From NCBI RefSeq assembly GCF_000315625.1, contig NW_005434672.1, forward strand, positions 1,012,310 to 1,076,309: DNA of 64,000 bases, given 5' to 3'. Below, piece by piece: positions 1 to 11,072 of the stretch (position 1 is the first letter of the stretch; each line of letters begins with the position of its first letter). The notes under the pieces are model-generated. The model did no database searches and was not told where the DNA came from. It saw only the letters and a program-made list of their open reading frames with translations. A program made the position numbers and the translations under genes. The DNA comes from Guillardia theta CCMP2712. Its lineage: Eukaryota; Cryptophyceae; Pyrenomonadales; Geminigeraceae.

Positions 1-957
1 CAAGGCGACAGTCGTTGGGTTCCGTAACGCTGCAATCTTGATGGTCGGATTGTTGTAGAACCATACTTACAAATGTTTGCTGATATATCTCTTTGAATTC
101 CATAGGAAATTTGCAAGCAGTTCGGAGAATTGAGCCCAGACATTGCCGAAAAGTATAAATATGCGAAAGTCAAGGTGAAATTCTTTGTATACGATACATG
201 GACATTAATCATGGGTTGTGTATTTCAGGCTGTCGAAATCTACAAAGCCATTCAGGAGGGTGTAGTGCCTCTTCCTCCGCAGCTGATAGGTCTACCACCG
301 CCTTGCCTTTATCCCACCGCGGCTGATAATGAGCAGGTGCGCAAGATGGGGATGGGCATGCAGAAGAAGAGGAGGATGATGGGATTCCCCTCCCTCCTCC
401 CAGCGAATATCCACCGCAGGATCACGATCCCAACAGTGACCAAGGTCCGCATGCACAGAACTCAGTAGTTGAGGACATCCCTGATGTACCTCCTCCCTAC
501 CGTCAACAAGATGATTTCGTCAAACCTCCAGCTCCGTCTGTTAAGCCAGAACCAGCAAAACCCAAGAAAGATCTGGAAGTGAGAAAAGCTTCGCCGATGC
601 CCTCTGAGAACAGAAGAGATTCAGGCGCAGATGCTGTGCCGGGTGTGCCTAACCTCCTTGCTGATGCTCCCAAAGCGGCTCCTCCTCCACGTTCCACCCA
701 AGTTAGCGGGAATCTTGTTCCGAAGCAAGCTATCTCTCCTCGGTCTCTTGACAAAGCCGAGAAACATACCAAGTGCGTGGCGCATTTCGCTTATTGTTGC
801 TGTTCAAGAGCTGAAGCTTGCCGACAGGTTTGCGCTTTCAGCTATTCAATTTGATGATATTCGAGAGGCTGTTTCCAATCTTCAGGTAATCTTCGCAATG
901 CTGGAACATGCATTAACGCGATGACAGATTGCTTTATCTCTGTTGACGGATAAATGA
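1..957 (+). CDS. VTA1: VTA1/LIP5 homologue, 3' part (ESCRT-III/Vps4 regulator)
   Basis: VTA1/LIP5 binds the Vps4 ATPase and promotes its assembly at endosomes during multivesicular body formation (family knowledge). Six exons can be joined in phase: 1-43, 106-174, 229-289, 364-772, 828-885 and 928-957, stop at 955. The first three give the end of the N-terminal MIT-like domain (GELSPDIAEKYKYAKVK, then AVEIYKAIQEG), which matches the LIP5 pattern of tandem helices. Exon 4 is the acidic, proline-rich linker typical of the family (EEEEDDGIPLPPPSEYPP). The last exons form the C-terminal Vps4-binding helices (AEKHTKFALSAIQFDDI, then AVSNLQIALSLLTDK). Introns are 41-74 bp. The start of the gene lies outside the window. 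The 290-363 intron is inferred because it restores the frame between two conserved blocks. Confidence 0.88.
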
Positions 958-1094
958 AGCTTTTGACAACTTTAATGTGTTTCATGCGGCCGCGCTCGTT
1001 CCTCCCCGTCAGTTGATGAAAGTAGTCAACGAGCCTAGAAACTTCCAAACCCCACAGGCCGGGCTTGCCAACCTCAGCGGCTGGTCCGACAGTA

Positions 1095-1430
1095 CTGCCA
1101 TGATTCGGAATCCCCGGGGGGGCGGTCCCTGTGGCGGATCAGGGACGCCGCCGGCGGTCTCATTGAAACTTTGAACCGGGCGGCGGCTCGGACAAGTTCC
1201 GAGGGCCGCCGTGATCGGATCCGCCGCGCGGCGCTGGGATCTCAGTGCCAGACTCGACTCAGACGGTCGCCGGGCGATCGGACCCGGCGGCCCCGGGCCC
1301 CGCGAACGGCGGTCGCGTGGCACGCCCGGCCGGTTGAGCCGCGTGCGGTCACGCGGCCGCATCCGGGTCCGATCGGCCCCCGGCCGGGCCGGGCGGTCCG
1401 GGCATCATTGCGGCCCAGTGATTGTCCTCG
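1095..1430. other. GC-rich palindromic-word island A
   Basis: A very GC-rich stretch built from short words such as CCGG, GGCC, CGGAC and GGTCCGA, with A and T mostly isolated. It is open in several frames on both strands only because A/T-rich stop codons are rare, so the ORFs here are not taken as genes. It resembles the islands at 27.6-29.0, 49.4-49.7 and 62.8-63.3 kb. Function is unknown. Confidence 0.7.
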
Positions 1431-2620
1431 TACTGAATTTTGAACTTAACTTTGAGTAAAGACTTTGATGGAGGTCAAGTTTCACCAACTTGAAGAGATG
1501 CGGGGAAATTGAAGGCTAGCTAGGCTAGAGGGGTTGCAGCAAACAAGGGAGGGGCTGCGAAACGACATGGCGGAAGAGCAGGTGGACACCAGATGATGGG
1601 GATGAGACTCATACCATGATGCCTCCGTTATGCCGGGTTAATCTGAGACTTTCCCCGGATAACTCAGTGACCTTTGATGCGTTGATGACAGTGAGACACT
1701 AGTGTAGTAAGATGAAGGCTAGGTGCAGATCTCGTTTGAAATCACAACTTTGAACCATGTCCGTGCCATAGAGAATGAGCCTCATTCTCTACGGGAGAAA
1801 AATGTCCGGAGAAGCTTGTCTATGCGCCGGCTGAAATCAGGACGATTTTTGGGATAGCCTTTGCAAGACAAATCGAAACTTTGAACTTTGTTCCAACAAG
1901 CCAACACAAGTAGAGAAAGGAAGTTGAATTTCTAATCACCGTGAGACTTAGGGTATTTCTTGATGATTCCACTACATGTAGCGGAACACCCGGTGAAAGG
2001 CCAACTTTGTGTCAGACATCAGGACTAGTTTGTACACCAAAAGTACTGGGGGAAGAGGGGAGGACAGAGAGAGAAAATATTTCAATACTTCCCTCGTCTT
2101 CTCGATGTCTCTCGCTGAATCAGAACGGTTTCTGTTCTCACTTGAGCCGTACAGGATGCTTCTTCCACAGTTTGCCTTTGCCCAGAAGCTGTACATGGGC
2201 GATCCGCTGATCACGGCACCGGGAACGTATTATGGTCCTTACAAGTATCATGCCCTTGCTCTGCAGTCTTGGATGTTTGTAACCAAACTAAACAGTGGAC
2301 CACCTCCTCCTAACGAAGTCATCTACCCTGATTTCGACTCATTCTGTGAGATTCTTTCTCAGCATACCCGTTGCTCTTGACTGACACATGGTTGTTTCTG
2401 CAGATCGAGCTCACAACAACGGGCAGAAGCCTCCAGCGGGTTGTGTCTATTGCCCAGGATACTTCGAAGAACACCTGCAGGACATGCCCGACGCGAGGAA
2501 CACTCGCCCTGCTCGTGTCGCTCACTTTTTGTAACTCATGCGAATGAAGCAATAGTGAGTTTGATCTCATCACTTGAGATTGTATGCATAGGCTCCATCA
2601 AATTGTGCATGTTCAAAGTT
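1167..2620. repeat. Dispersed 10-bp word AACTTTGAAC
   Basis: The decamer AACTTTGAAC occurs at 1167-1176, 1746-1755 and 1877-1886, and its reverse complement at 2611-2620. Related words lie at about 1436-1455. No gene is supported between 958 and 2104. The repeated word may be a binding site or the residue of an old repeat; nothing further can be said from sequence alone. Confidence 0.45.
2105..2534 (+). CDS. Small conserved-looking protein of unknown function
   Basis: Not recognised. Two exons join in phase: 2105-2345 and 2404-2534, with a 58-bp GT-AG intron (GTGAGATT at the donor, TTTCTGCAG at the acceptor). The product is 123 aa. The first exon contains a segment rich in aromatic residues (YYGPYKYHALALQSWMF) followed by GPPPPNEVIYPDFDSF. 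The second has a CVYC motif in PPAGCVYCPGYFEEHLQDM and ends basic (RNTRPARVAHFL). The start at 2105 (MSLAESERF) was chosen because the upstream in-frame extension from about 2009 is charged and irregular. No signal peptide is evident. It could be a short domain protein with a two-cysteine metal site, but this is not demonstrated. Confidence 0.5.
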
Positions 2621-3589
2621 CTTGTTGACGTCATAGGCCGCGCGCTCGCGGTTTGCAACACCACACACACTTTCATCGAAGGTCGCAGCAATGTTGTTTC
2701 TCTCTACGGACAATGGAATATAGAGAATTCAGGAAAACAGTGACAGCTGAAAACTAACATAGCAAAACAATAGCATAGATAGTAGCGCGTCGTTCTGCAA
2801 TGCTGCAAACCTCACAAAATTCCCCGTAAAAGCAAAAAACTTCTATTTGAAATTCAAAAATCGCAAACATGTGCGTTGCTGATCGTCTAGTTCAAAATCG
2901 GCAGTAGGTGTCCGTCCAGGAGCACCAAGAAGAGACTGGTCTGGGGACTTATTAAGACCCACTTTTCGATACGCTTTCCATGAATTGCACGTTAATAGTT
3001 CAAAATCTGCCAGAAAACAGCATCAGTGAGGATTGATCGACGTTGAGAATCAAATATTTTCACCTTGCATGTTCAGTGTACGATCACGTTTCTCACCCCC
3101 GTAGCTATTCGCTCTTGAACAACAAATTTCGCGAGATGGATCTTCGTTGGGTCTTTCTCCACCCGTGTGGCAGCTTGTTTCTCCCAACTGCAGATGATTC
3201 GAGTTCTTCTCCCAGAATTCAAGAGATTCTCTTTCCGTTTGCCCGCATGTCATTAAAGCGCATATTCCAACCGTTCCTGAAGGAAAGTATGGATTCAGAC
3301 GAAAAATCAAATCAATCTAGGCTGGTTTGGTACAGAATCAGACATTTGTTGAATGCCTGTAAAACACGCGAAACTCGATCGCAACTATAACATCTCGAGA
3401 AAATCACAAGAACTAATGCTCATATCGATTGCAACATCGACGACAACAGTGTGATATCACAGGAACTTCGAATTGCAAGCTCGTCATGCTCAAGAGCCAT
3501 CCGAGAATTGAGATATGTGATGACTTCAAATTTGTGGTAGAAAGGTCTCACGCGTGTACGCAGGAATGCTTACCTCTATCTGTCTCCAT

Positions 3590-4375
3590 TTCCATCCCGA
3601 AAGCATGAGCTGAGAGGGAGTCGCATCCTCCTCCTTCATCTGTCGCCTTTCCCATTCCCACCATTTCACTACTCCACCATCGCCCCTGTCACCCCTGGCG
3701 ATGGTTATCCCCTACCCCCTCTTTCGACCATCGGACCACCGGACACCCACACCCCCGATTTATTCATCCGATCACCCATTTGCTTATTCCTAGTTTCCGT
3801 TCCACCCTACCTCCCTGGAAGTGATATAATGAAACAGTACCCCTACTTGTATGAAAGATTACCCCACCATTTCAGCTTTGGTTACGCGGTTGAGAATTAT
3901 CACCCCCCTTTATTCCTTGTGAAATGCGCAGATAAAGAAAAATTTGCCCTATTCACCCCTACACACCCAATGGGCCACCCTACCCCTACATCAAGAGTAC
4001 TCCTTGTTTACATCGGAAAGAACATCCCACCCTACCCCAAGGGGCTTTTGTCCCTCTTAGTTCACCCACCCACCCTTTCAACAACCGGATCGCACGGCCA
4101 ACACAAGTCACACATCCTACCCCCACCCCCTATTTTACAGAAGTACCCACCCCTTCGTCATGTACCCTATCCTCGACCTGCACGAGCACTACCTTGTCGC
4201 TTTTGAACTTCTTACAACCCCTCCACCCTCTGATTTCACACAGACTACCCCACCTATCTGGGTCTCTTCAGAAAACGCACCCCCACCTCTCCCTTTCCCA
4301 TGCACCCCCATTTCATGCACCCCCGTTTCCTTACACCCCGTACCTTCGGGGGCCGCGGCTGATCGTGCGAACAGT
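3590..4375. repeat. C-rich, G-poor tract of degenerate CCCTACCC-like words
   Basis: The plus strand is dominated by words such as CCCACC, ACCCCTACC and CACCCTAC, with G scarce over several hundred bases. It is not a clean tandem repeat. Similar tracts occur at about 11380-11500, 17630-17760, 23190-24290 and 47590-48180, always with the C-rich strand on the plus strand in this window. ORFs across it are proline-rich and low in complexity and are not called. Confidence 0.7.
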
Positions 4376-4657
4376 TAACAATCTTCACTGAAGATCGCAG
4401 TGATTGAGATAAAACTAATTTAATAGGTACAGATTTTACAAGTGCTTGTATCTCAGTGTACCAGAGGGGACCCCAACAAGCACGTGCAATGGTTCCAAAA
4501 AAAACCACCGACGGTGTTCTCATAATCCTGAAACAAAACGTTTCGTTAAAACTCAAATCACCTAAATATCTCCCTCGAAAACATCTCTTTTGATACCGAA
4601 TAACGTCTGTGGCCGAATAATGGATCTGAGCGGGGAGGAGGGTCTCTTTCTCAGTAT

Positions 4658-4687
4658 GGAACCGGCCCGGGCCCGGGGCCCGGTTCC
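4658..4687. other. 30-bp GC-rich inverted repeat
   Basis: GGAACCGG at the left and CCGGTTCC at the right flank a CCCGGGCCCGGGG-type centre, giving a near-perfect self-complementary 30-mer. It lies in an intergenic region with no gene close by. It may form a hairpin or cruciform. Function is unknown. Confidence 0.6.
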
Positions 4688-5558
4688 ATTCAGTGTAGTC
4701 CGGCACTCTTTACTACTCAAAGTTGTTATTAGTCAAGTTTTTCTTGATTGACTGGCCCGCAACGGCGCGAGCTTGAGAGGCGAACATGGTGCCGCAGGGC
4801 CGTCAGTGTGAATGACCGTCAGCGTCCGACGGTGGCAGCGGTAGTAGGCACTGCAGTCAGACGCTGAGCCGAGTAGTCATGCGGCATCACATGGCATGAC
4901 TGTGATGCACGGTGCCGGACACTGATCGTTGCCCGGCACCATGAAGAACTAGCAACGGCGAGTGGAAAGAAGATTCTGAATGATAGCCTCGGAGGGAATG
5001 AGGGGTGAGAGGGAGCGTCCAGCGCACTGAACGGCGCGGTTGCTCCGAAACAGGGGCACTGATACGCACGACTGAGACCGTGCTCTCGGAAAGGGAGGGA
5101 GAAAGTGTCAACACCGTTGTTGACTACGGTAGCTCCAAACTCGAGTAATACCTGACTGTCGATCTCGCAGATGAGCTCGTTGTCACCAGTCGACGACGTT
5201 GAGGATTATGAATTTCGAAGATCTGAAAGGTAAATCTCATCATGATACTTACAGTCACCGCTGAGTGATCGCCATGAAGGACTCCCAGTGACCTTGCCCG
5301 ACATTCATGGGATCGATACCATGCTGACGATGAGAGGTGAAGTTCGATGAGAGGTGAAGGGTTGTAAATGCTCTCTGCAGTATGAGAAGGACCTTTACAC
5401 CTCCGATGGCTCCTTATCATCGTGAGGAGTTTCATTCTGCATCCTGTCAGCCTTACACTTGAAGCGCTTGCAGCAGACCAAACTCTAGTGCCCGTTCACG
5501 ATTTGCAGAACGATTGGAGAGGAGATGATGTGAGGAAACGAGAGTGGCGCTACATGAC

Positions 5559-8488
5559 ATGACAAGTCGAGCTCAGGATTCTCTGGAGAAGCGAATCAAC
5601 TCTGTGGACAACATGATAAAAGACATCAAGAAGATCTTGCCGCATGCGAGTTGGGACCAGGTTGTGATGGGGGTCTGAGAGAAAGATGCAAGGTTAACGT
5701 CATGCAGGAGATGAAACCTCAACAAGAAACAGCAGAAGAACAATCACAACGTAGTTTGAACCGCGTGAGCTTTGATGAGGACAGGTTCTCATCCCGCAAG
5801 GACAACCAAACATATCAAAGGTCGCCATCGCAATTCTTGGAGGAGGTGCTGCAACTGCAGAACACAGAGATAACTTCATCTCCTCTTGATCATGATGAAA
5901 GGCAGCAGGCTGCAGCAAGGGACAGAAGTCAGTTTGTTCAGGCGGGAGTTCACGATTACAGTCTGCCTGTCGCAAGGGATCTCAGTTCTCGACGCGACTA
6001 CCTTGATCTTGCTCATCAGACCTTCCTCGGAGCCCTGAACCCGGTGAAGTTTGTGCTGAATGAGTTTGCGCCGGAGGAGGACGAGAGGGCGTTGTTCGCA
6101 AGAGCAGGGGAGCTGTACCTGCAGGTAACGCGGCAGCTCTTCGAGAGCCAGGAGGCGAACGCGAAGCTGTCCAAGGCGATCTCAGTCATGACGGAGGAGA
6201 ACAAGCGGAAGTTCGGGGAGATGGAGACGGAGGTGGTGAGCCTGAGAAACGAGTGCTTCGAACTCCAGAACAAGATGGATGAGGAGAGGGCTGATCATGC
6301 GAGTAAGGTCGAGAGAGTAGTGAGAGAGGGGGAGTCGTCCTTGTCAGCTGCAAGGGGGGAGATCGCAAAGTTGAGATCGCTGTCGGACAACCTGCAACAA
6401 GACAACCAGAGGATGAAAGAGACGCACGCGGCTGTCGAGGCCTCGCTGACGGAGGAGCTGGAGGCTGCAAGAGCGAGGATCTCAGCAGACAGCAGGACGA
6501 TCGAGACTCTGCAGACGAAGATCAATGTGCTTGAAGAGGATCTCAACACGCTCTCGCAAGACTTCGAGGAGATCTCGAGGCAGAGGGCAGATTACAATGA
6601 CATAGAAAGGGACTTGAATGTAGCACGGATGAACTACATCGAGAAGATGAGGGCCGAGACCTATTTCTTGAACAACTACCGTGATGATGTTGTTGGGATG
6701 GACACCCAACTGCATGCCCTTCTACAAGACAACCTTGAGCTAGCGAAGAACTGCTCCTCGTTGCATGCGGATCTCATGGTGGTGACGGAGGGCAGGGCGA
6801 GCCTGCAGAGGCAGCTTGCGTTCCATCTCGACGAGAGTGAGAAGCACGAGAGGAGACTCCAGTCAGAGCTCAAGAAGGTCAAGAGCTTGCTCTTGCTCTT
6901 CATCGGTATCAGCCGCAAGGTCCAGAAGATAGTGGCGTACGAGGGCTGGATCTCAGAGTGGCTCTACCGTAGGCACATCCGTCAACGTGCGAAGATCCTC
7001 CGCCTTGCGCACAAGAGAAGGTGGTGGAAGAAGTTGAGGAGCGCGATCCAATCGAAGCACAAGAGAGATCTTCGTAGCCTCAAAGCGCTCGACCTGTCGA
7101 AGATTTTCACCAGTCGCGGCCTCAAGTGCATCTTCACTGACTGGAGGGTTGTGCATCGGATCAGACGGCTGAGCTTGAGATTTCACAACACGTTTCTCAA
7201 CCCGACGGCCCTGCTTTTCAACATGGTTGTCAGGTTGACACATCACTGCTGGGAGAGGATAGCTCTGAGAGTTGGTTTGTCGGCAGTTGGAAGAGAATGA
7301 CGATGATACGCAAACGACTGACAGTGATCATCCATCTGATGCACGAGAGGATCAGTGAGAGTTCTTGTTCTTGTTCTTCTTGTTCTCCTTGTTCTTCTTG
7401 TTCATCATCATCATCATCATCATCATAACCTTCTTCTTGTTATTCTTGTTCTTGTTCTTGTTCTTGTTCTTCTTCTTCATCATCATCATCATAATCATCT
7501 CAGGCTTGACCTTTGTTGATCGATATGAGCAGATCAAGATATGAAGCCAAGATTTTTCAAGTTGTGGATGCAAGGGACCAAGGTTAGCAAACGAAATAGC
7601 AGCAGTGAAATGACTGATGATGTCATTTGCAGGTCATGAAGGAACTGAAATTGAAAATTGCAAAAGTGTGCATGATTGATGATTGCAACTTGAACTTTGA
7701 ATCTTGAACGGTTGATAGATGTGCAAACGTTGTATGATACTTCCACAACAAGAGATCTTTGAATCATGGCGCAACTTCGCGATAGCAAAGACTCATGTGA
7801 TCTTTTGTCGATGAATCTCTTTGATGAGCTCAGCTTTCAAACTTGCAGTGGTACAACACCATGGACGCCAAGATCTCCGCAATGATTTTGGCTTGGAGAG
7901 AAGTAAGAAGCTTCCCCTCTCCTCCCCTCCTCTTCTCCTCTTTCTCTCCTCTCCTCTCCTCTTTCTATCCTCTCCTCTCCTCTCCTCTCCTCTCCTCTCC
8001 TCCCTTCCCCTCTCCCCCCTCCCTCGCTTCGCTCCTGCTCTCCTGTCGGGATTGACTCGCAACTCTGGGCAGACTGCTCATGTTATGCGCGGCCTACATA
8101 CCCGGCATCAAGGTTTTGTCAAGTTGATGTGGAGAGTGAGAATTCCTTGAAGTTCCTTATCGTGCATCCGTCTCATTGTCTTCTCAGTACATGTTTGAAG
8201 CAATCTTCGGAGAATGGAAGAAAACATCTCATCATCTCAAGGTGAACGTTCTCCTCCTGCTCCTGTTTGGTCGTCGTGATAATCTTGTCTTTCAGGTCCT
8301 CCAGATGAAGGTGAATTCAGCAAGAGAACGGAAGAATCACAAAACCAAACATCTTTGCTTTCAGTGGTGAGGATGTCATAACGAACATGTCAATAGTGCA
8401 TGGATGACAATGATGATGATGATAATGATGATGAAGATGATAATGATGATGAAGATTATGATGATGATGATGATGATGATGATGAAGA

Positions 8489-8530
<42 letters not shown>

Positions 8531-9460
8531 AATGAGAAGGAGGAGGAGGAGGAGGAGGAGGAGGAGGAGGAGGAGGAGGAGGAGGAAAAGAAGGTTGGTG
8601 GTGCTGCCATTATTTTTGCTGTTGACGACAGCAGTGAGTTACACACGACACGTCTGATCTTCAGTCGCAGGCTTGTAGATTCAACTCTGTTCACTTTGGA
8701 ATCTCCTGCCTCTGTTGTCCTCAGCAACATCTTTGAACGACAAGATAATCTCATTCTTGAGGTTTCTGATTTCTCAAAAACATCATTCCTATTGGTTCAT
8801 ATTCCCACCTGCTCCTCGCCTGCGATCTTCTTCATCTTTCTTTCCTGACATTTCTTCAGCTCACGTTTATCATCTGGACCAAGACATGCTCTATCCTCTC
8901 ACTCCAGCAGAAGGAGACTGAAGCTCAGGTATCTCCTCCTCTTCCTCCCTCCCTCCCTCCCTCCCTCCCTCCCTTCCCCTCCTCTCTTGGGCTTTTTCCT
9001 TCTTGCCCTGTCCTGGTGTCTATCTACCCCTCCCTTTCCTCTCCTGCACTGCTCCTCCTCCACCCCCCCCCTCCCTGTTTCTTTTCTCGGACCTGCTTCT
9101 CCAGCCTCTGCTCGTCTCAGCTTCTGTTTCCTGCTTCTTTCCTTCTCACATCTTTTCGGTCAGTTCTGGAAAGACTTCAAGAGCAAGCCGGACATGGTTG
9201 TCTCTTCACCTCCTCTCTCCCTTCCTTCTCATATTCTGACTTCTAGACACTTCCCCTTCTCTGCCCTGCTCCTCGTCCTCTTCTCTTCCCTCCTCTCTCC
9301 CCCTCTCCCTCTGCTCCCCTCCTCCCGCTCTCCTCTCCGTCTGATCCTCCTGCAGCGCAACAAGAGCGTCTCGTCGTCCTTCTCGCTTCATCGTCTGACC
9401 CGAGAAAATTCTTTTCCATCCAAGAGAAGGCCTGCAGGAAGTGACCTGGTTCTCATGTAA
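5559..9460 (+). CDS. Coiled-coil protein with Sfi1-like tryptophan repeats
   Basis: Fourteen exons join in phase: 5559-5660, 5708-7233, 7287-7354, 7533-7582, 7633-7665, 7755-7796, 7849-7902, 8073-8135, 8188-8241, 8296-8366, 8671-8761, 8860-8928, 9164-9196 and 9356-9460. They predict 786 aa. Residues about 150-410 are a charged coiled coil. The C-terminal half is rich in W, K and R and carries short helices with a central tryptophan (FFKLWMQ, IFESWRNF, MILAWRE, FGEWKK, FIIWTK) spaced roughly 20-30 residues. This resembles Sfi1 centrin-binding repeats, which act at centrosomes or basal bodies. Most 3' introns are made of microsatellite (TTCTTG, TCA, CCTCT, GAT and GGA runs). Without splicing, exon 2 reads on to a stop at 7298-7300, so a shorter 564-aa product is the alternative. 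The Sfi1 assignment is inference from the repeat pattern. Confidence 0.65.
7365..9360. repeat. Microsatellites within introns of the Sfi1-like gene
   Basis: Runs include TTCTTG/TCA at about 7365-7495, CCTCT at about 7910-8030, GAT followed by GGA at about 8405-8590, CCCT at about 8940-8975, and pyrimidine-rich sequence at about 9040-9350. Each lies between two exons that join in phase, so they are intronic. Serine- or aspartate-run ORFs over them are artefacts. Confidence 0.75.
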
Positions 9461-9554
9461 ATCAACCGCCGACAGGCGACCAGCCAAACAGTCAGCAAGC
9501 CATTCAGAATGCGCGTATCTCATCTTTCATTGTCAACCTGTCTTGTTCTACCCT

Positions 9555-11072
9555 CATGTAAGTCCATGGCGGATGTAATCGTAGAGAAGAAGGTCTACAA
9601 CTTGCTTCCCCTGTCGGCAGACGAGCTGACAACAAATTGATCAACACGACAAGCTACCCAACGATCCTCACATAGACATTCCCGTAGATGTTGCAGCCAA
9701 AGACTCTTGTTGCTTCCTTGTTCAGCATCTCCTCATCCTCCTTGTGTGCAGACTGATGAAAAGGTCATCCAGTTACACACAAAAATGATTCGACAAGCGA
9801 TCAAGAGCCACGGAGCCAAAGGCTACCCCAGCACAAGATTAGAGAGCAGGATTCCACTACACCAAGCATGCCCATGATGACTATTTCACTACTGACCTGT
9901 ACGACTGCATAAACAGAGCTCACGACGCTCTCTTCTTCCAGATGGATTGGACTGTCAAAAAGAAATGACATGAATAGCAGGGACGTTCTTGTTATCACCG
10001 TAATACTCTGGACCTGCTCCTTAGCTTTCGCTCCAAAATCTGTAGAGATGTTGTGAATATTGTTATCAAAGATCTCCTCACGATAACTCACATTCTGCAG
10101 ATCTTTCGAGCTCGATGCCCAGATGTTCGACTGGAAAATCTCTCCAGTCGTCTCCATATGCAACCTGAACGATCAGCAAACAAGATCAAATCCAGAGTTC
10201 TTCTTCGTGATGCAACCCTCACATCTTTACAAAAGGTCCCACAACATGGCAGCAAGCAAAGAAATGCTCGAGATTGATTGTCATCTTCTCAAGATCGCGA
10301 TTCATTACGTGCGCCCATGAGTCTTCCCAGCTGTCAAAAGAAAGTTAGCCAGCCAGCCAGCCAGCCAGCCAGCCACTCAGTTGCCTTGCTTCATGTGAAT
10401 CTTCATCTGTACGTAGTTTCCATTCCGATACAACCTTGTCATCCCAAGCGTCCTGCCAATCAGCGATCATATCAGCGATCATATCAGCGCAGGCTCGATC
10501 GCTCTCCAACAAACCTTGTAAGAGGTGATCGTTGGAGAACTGACATGATTGCTCTTCCCCTTCACGTTCTTGTCCTGATCTTCCAGAAGACCTGCAGACA
10601 CCCACATGGACGAGTCCGAACCCTTGAAGAAATCCCTCCTCTTCTCCTCTTTCAACCAGACACGGGCAAAGTCAACAACGGCCAACATCGCAGTCAACGT
10701 ACCGATCTCCCATGATTCTAGCTCGTGGATCGCTTTCTTGTTGGAGTTCAACTTGCTGAATGGATTGACCTCTGACGCATGCGCCAACCCCGCGTACGGC
10801 TCTCGCTCCTCTGCGTCCACAATGATAGGATCCCTCCGCCCTTGCTTGTGCAGGCCCAGTCCTTCCCCTTCCTTCCATCCCATCTTCAACAGGAGTGCGA
10901 ACCCGACACTGTTCCTGACATCATCTGTCTCTTCCTCCTCCTTCTTGACTTCTTCCTCTTCCTTCTTTGTACCCTCTCTCTCCTTCTCCGTCGCCTCTAC
11001 CTCCACCGTATCCTCTTTGTTTTCGCGCCCCTGGAGCCCCGTCTCATCGTCAGGTTGGCTTTTGCCGTTCAT
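9555..11072 (-). CDS. G-patch domain protein
   Basis: The first exon (from ATG 11072) has an acidic lysine/glutamate-rich N-terminus and a clear G-patch at about residues 56-85 (VGFALLLKMGWKEGEGLGL). G-patch proteins usually activate DEAH-box helicases in splicing or ribosome assembly. Downstream exons can be chained in phase on the minus strand: LLEDQDKNVKGKSNH..., DAWDDKVVSEWKL, GKTHGRT, LHMETTGEIFQSNIW..., ILERKLRSS, PIHLEEESVVSSVYAVVQ, SAHKEDEEMLNKEATRVFG and a final exon ending YDYIRHGLT with the stop at 9555-9557. The protein is about 250 aa. The parts after the G-patch match nothing I recognise, and a 13-bp direct repeat (ATCATATCAGCG unit, about 10465-10490) sits in one intron. The G-patch call is firm; the exact exon set is less so. 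Confidence 0.65.

Larger units (their letters stand above)
2535..5558. other. Intergenic region with no supported gene
   Basis: ORFs here are short, lack convincing splice partners and contain no recognised domain. The region holds a C-rich asymmetric tract (3590-4375), a GC-rich perfect hairpin (4658-4687) and otherwise unremarkable sequence. The last several hundred bases may contain the promoter and 5' UTR of the coiled-coil gene that starts at 5559. Confidence 0.5.

Noticed and set aside
3043-3390. 115-aa plus-strand ORF
   Set aside because: No recognised motif and no splice context; composition like the surrounding intergenic DNA.
3590-4375. Interstitial telomere array
   Set aside because: CCCTACCC words are degenerate and irregular; no clean tandem of a known telomere unit is present.
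4254-4706. 150-aa minus-strand ORF
   Set aside because: Crosses the C-rich tract and the GC hairpin, has no domain and no splice partners.
8317-8754. Poly-Ser/His and poly-Asp/Met ORFs over GAT and GGA runs
   Set aside because: Translation of a microsatellite located inside an intron of the Sfi1-like gene.
10340-10377. CRISPR-like or functional tandem from (CCAG)n
   Set aside because: Simple 4-bp microsatellite inside an intron of the G-patch gene, with no spacers.
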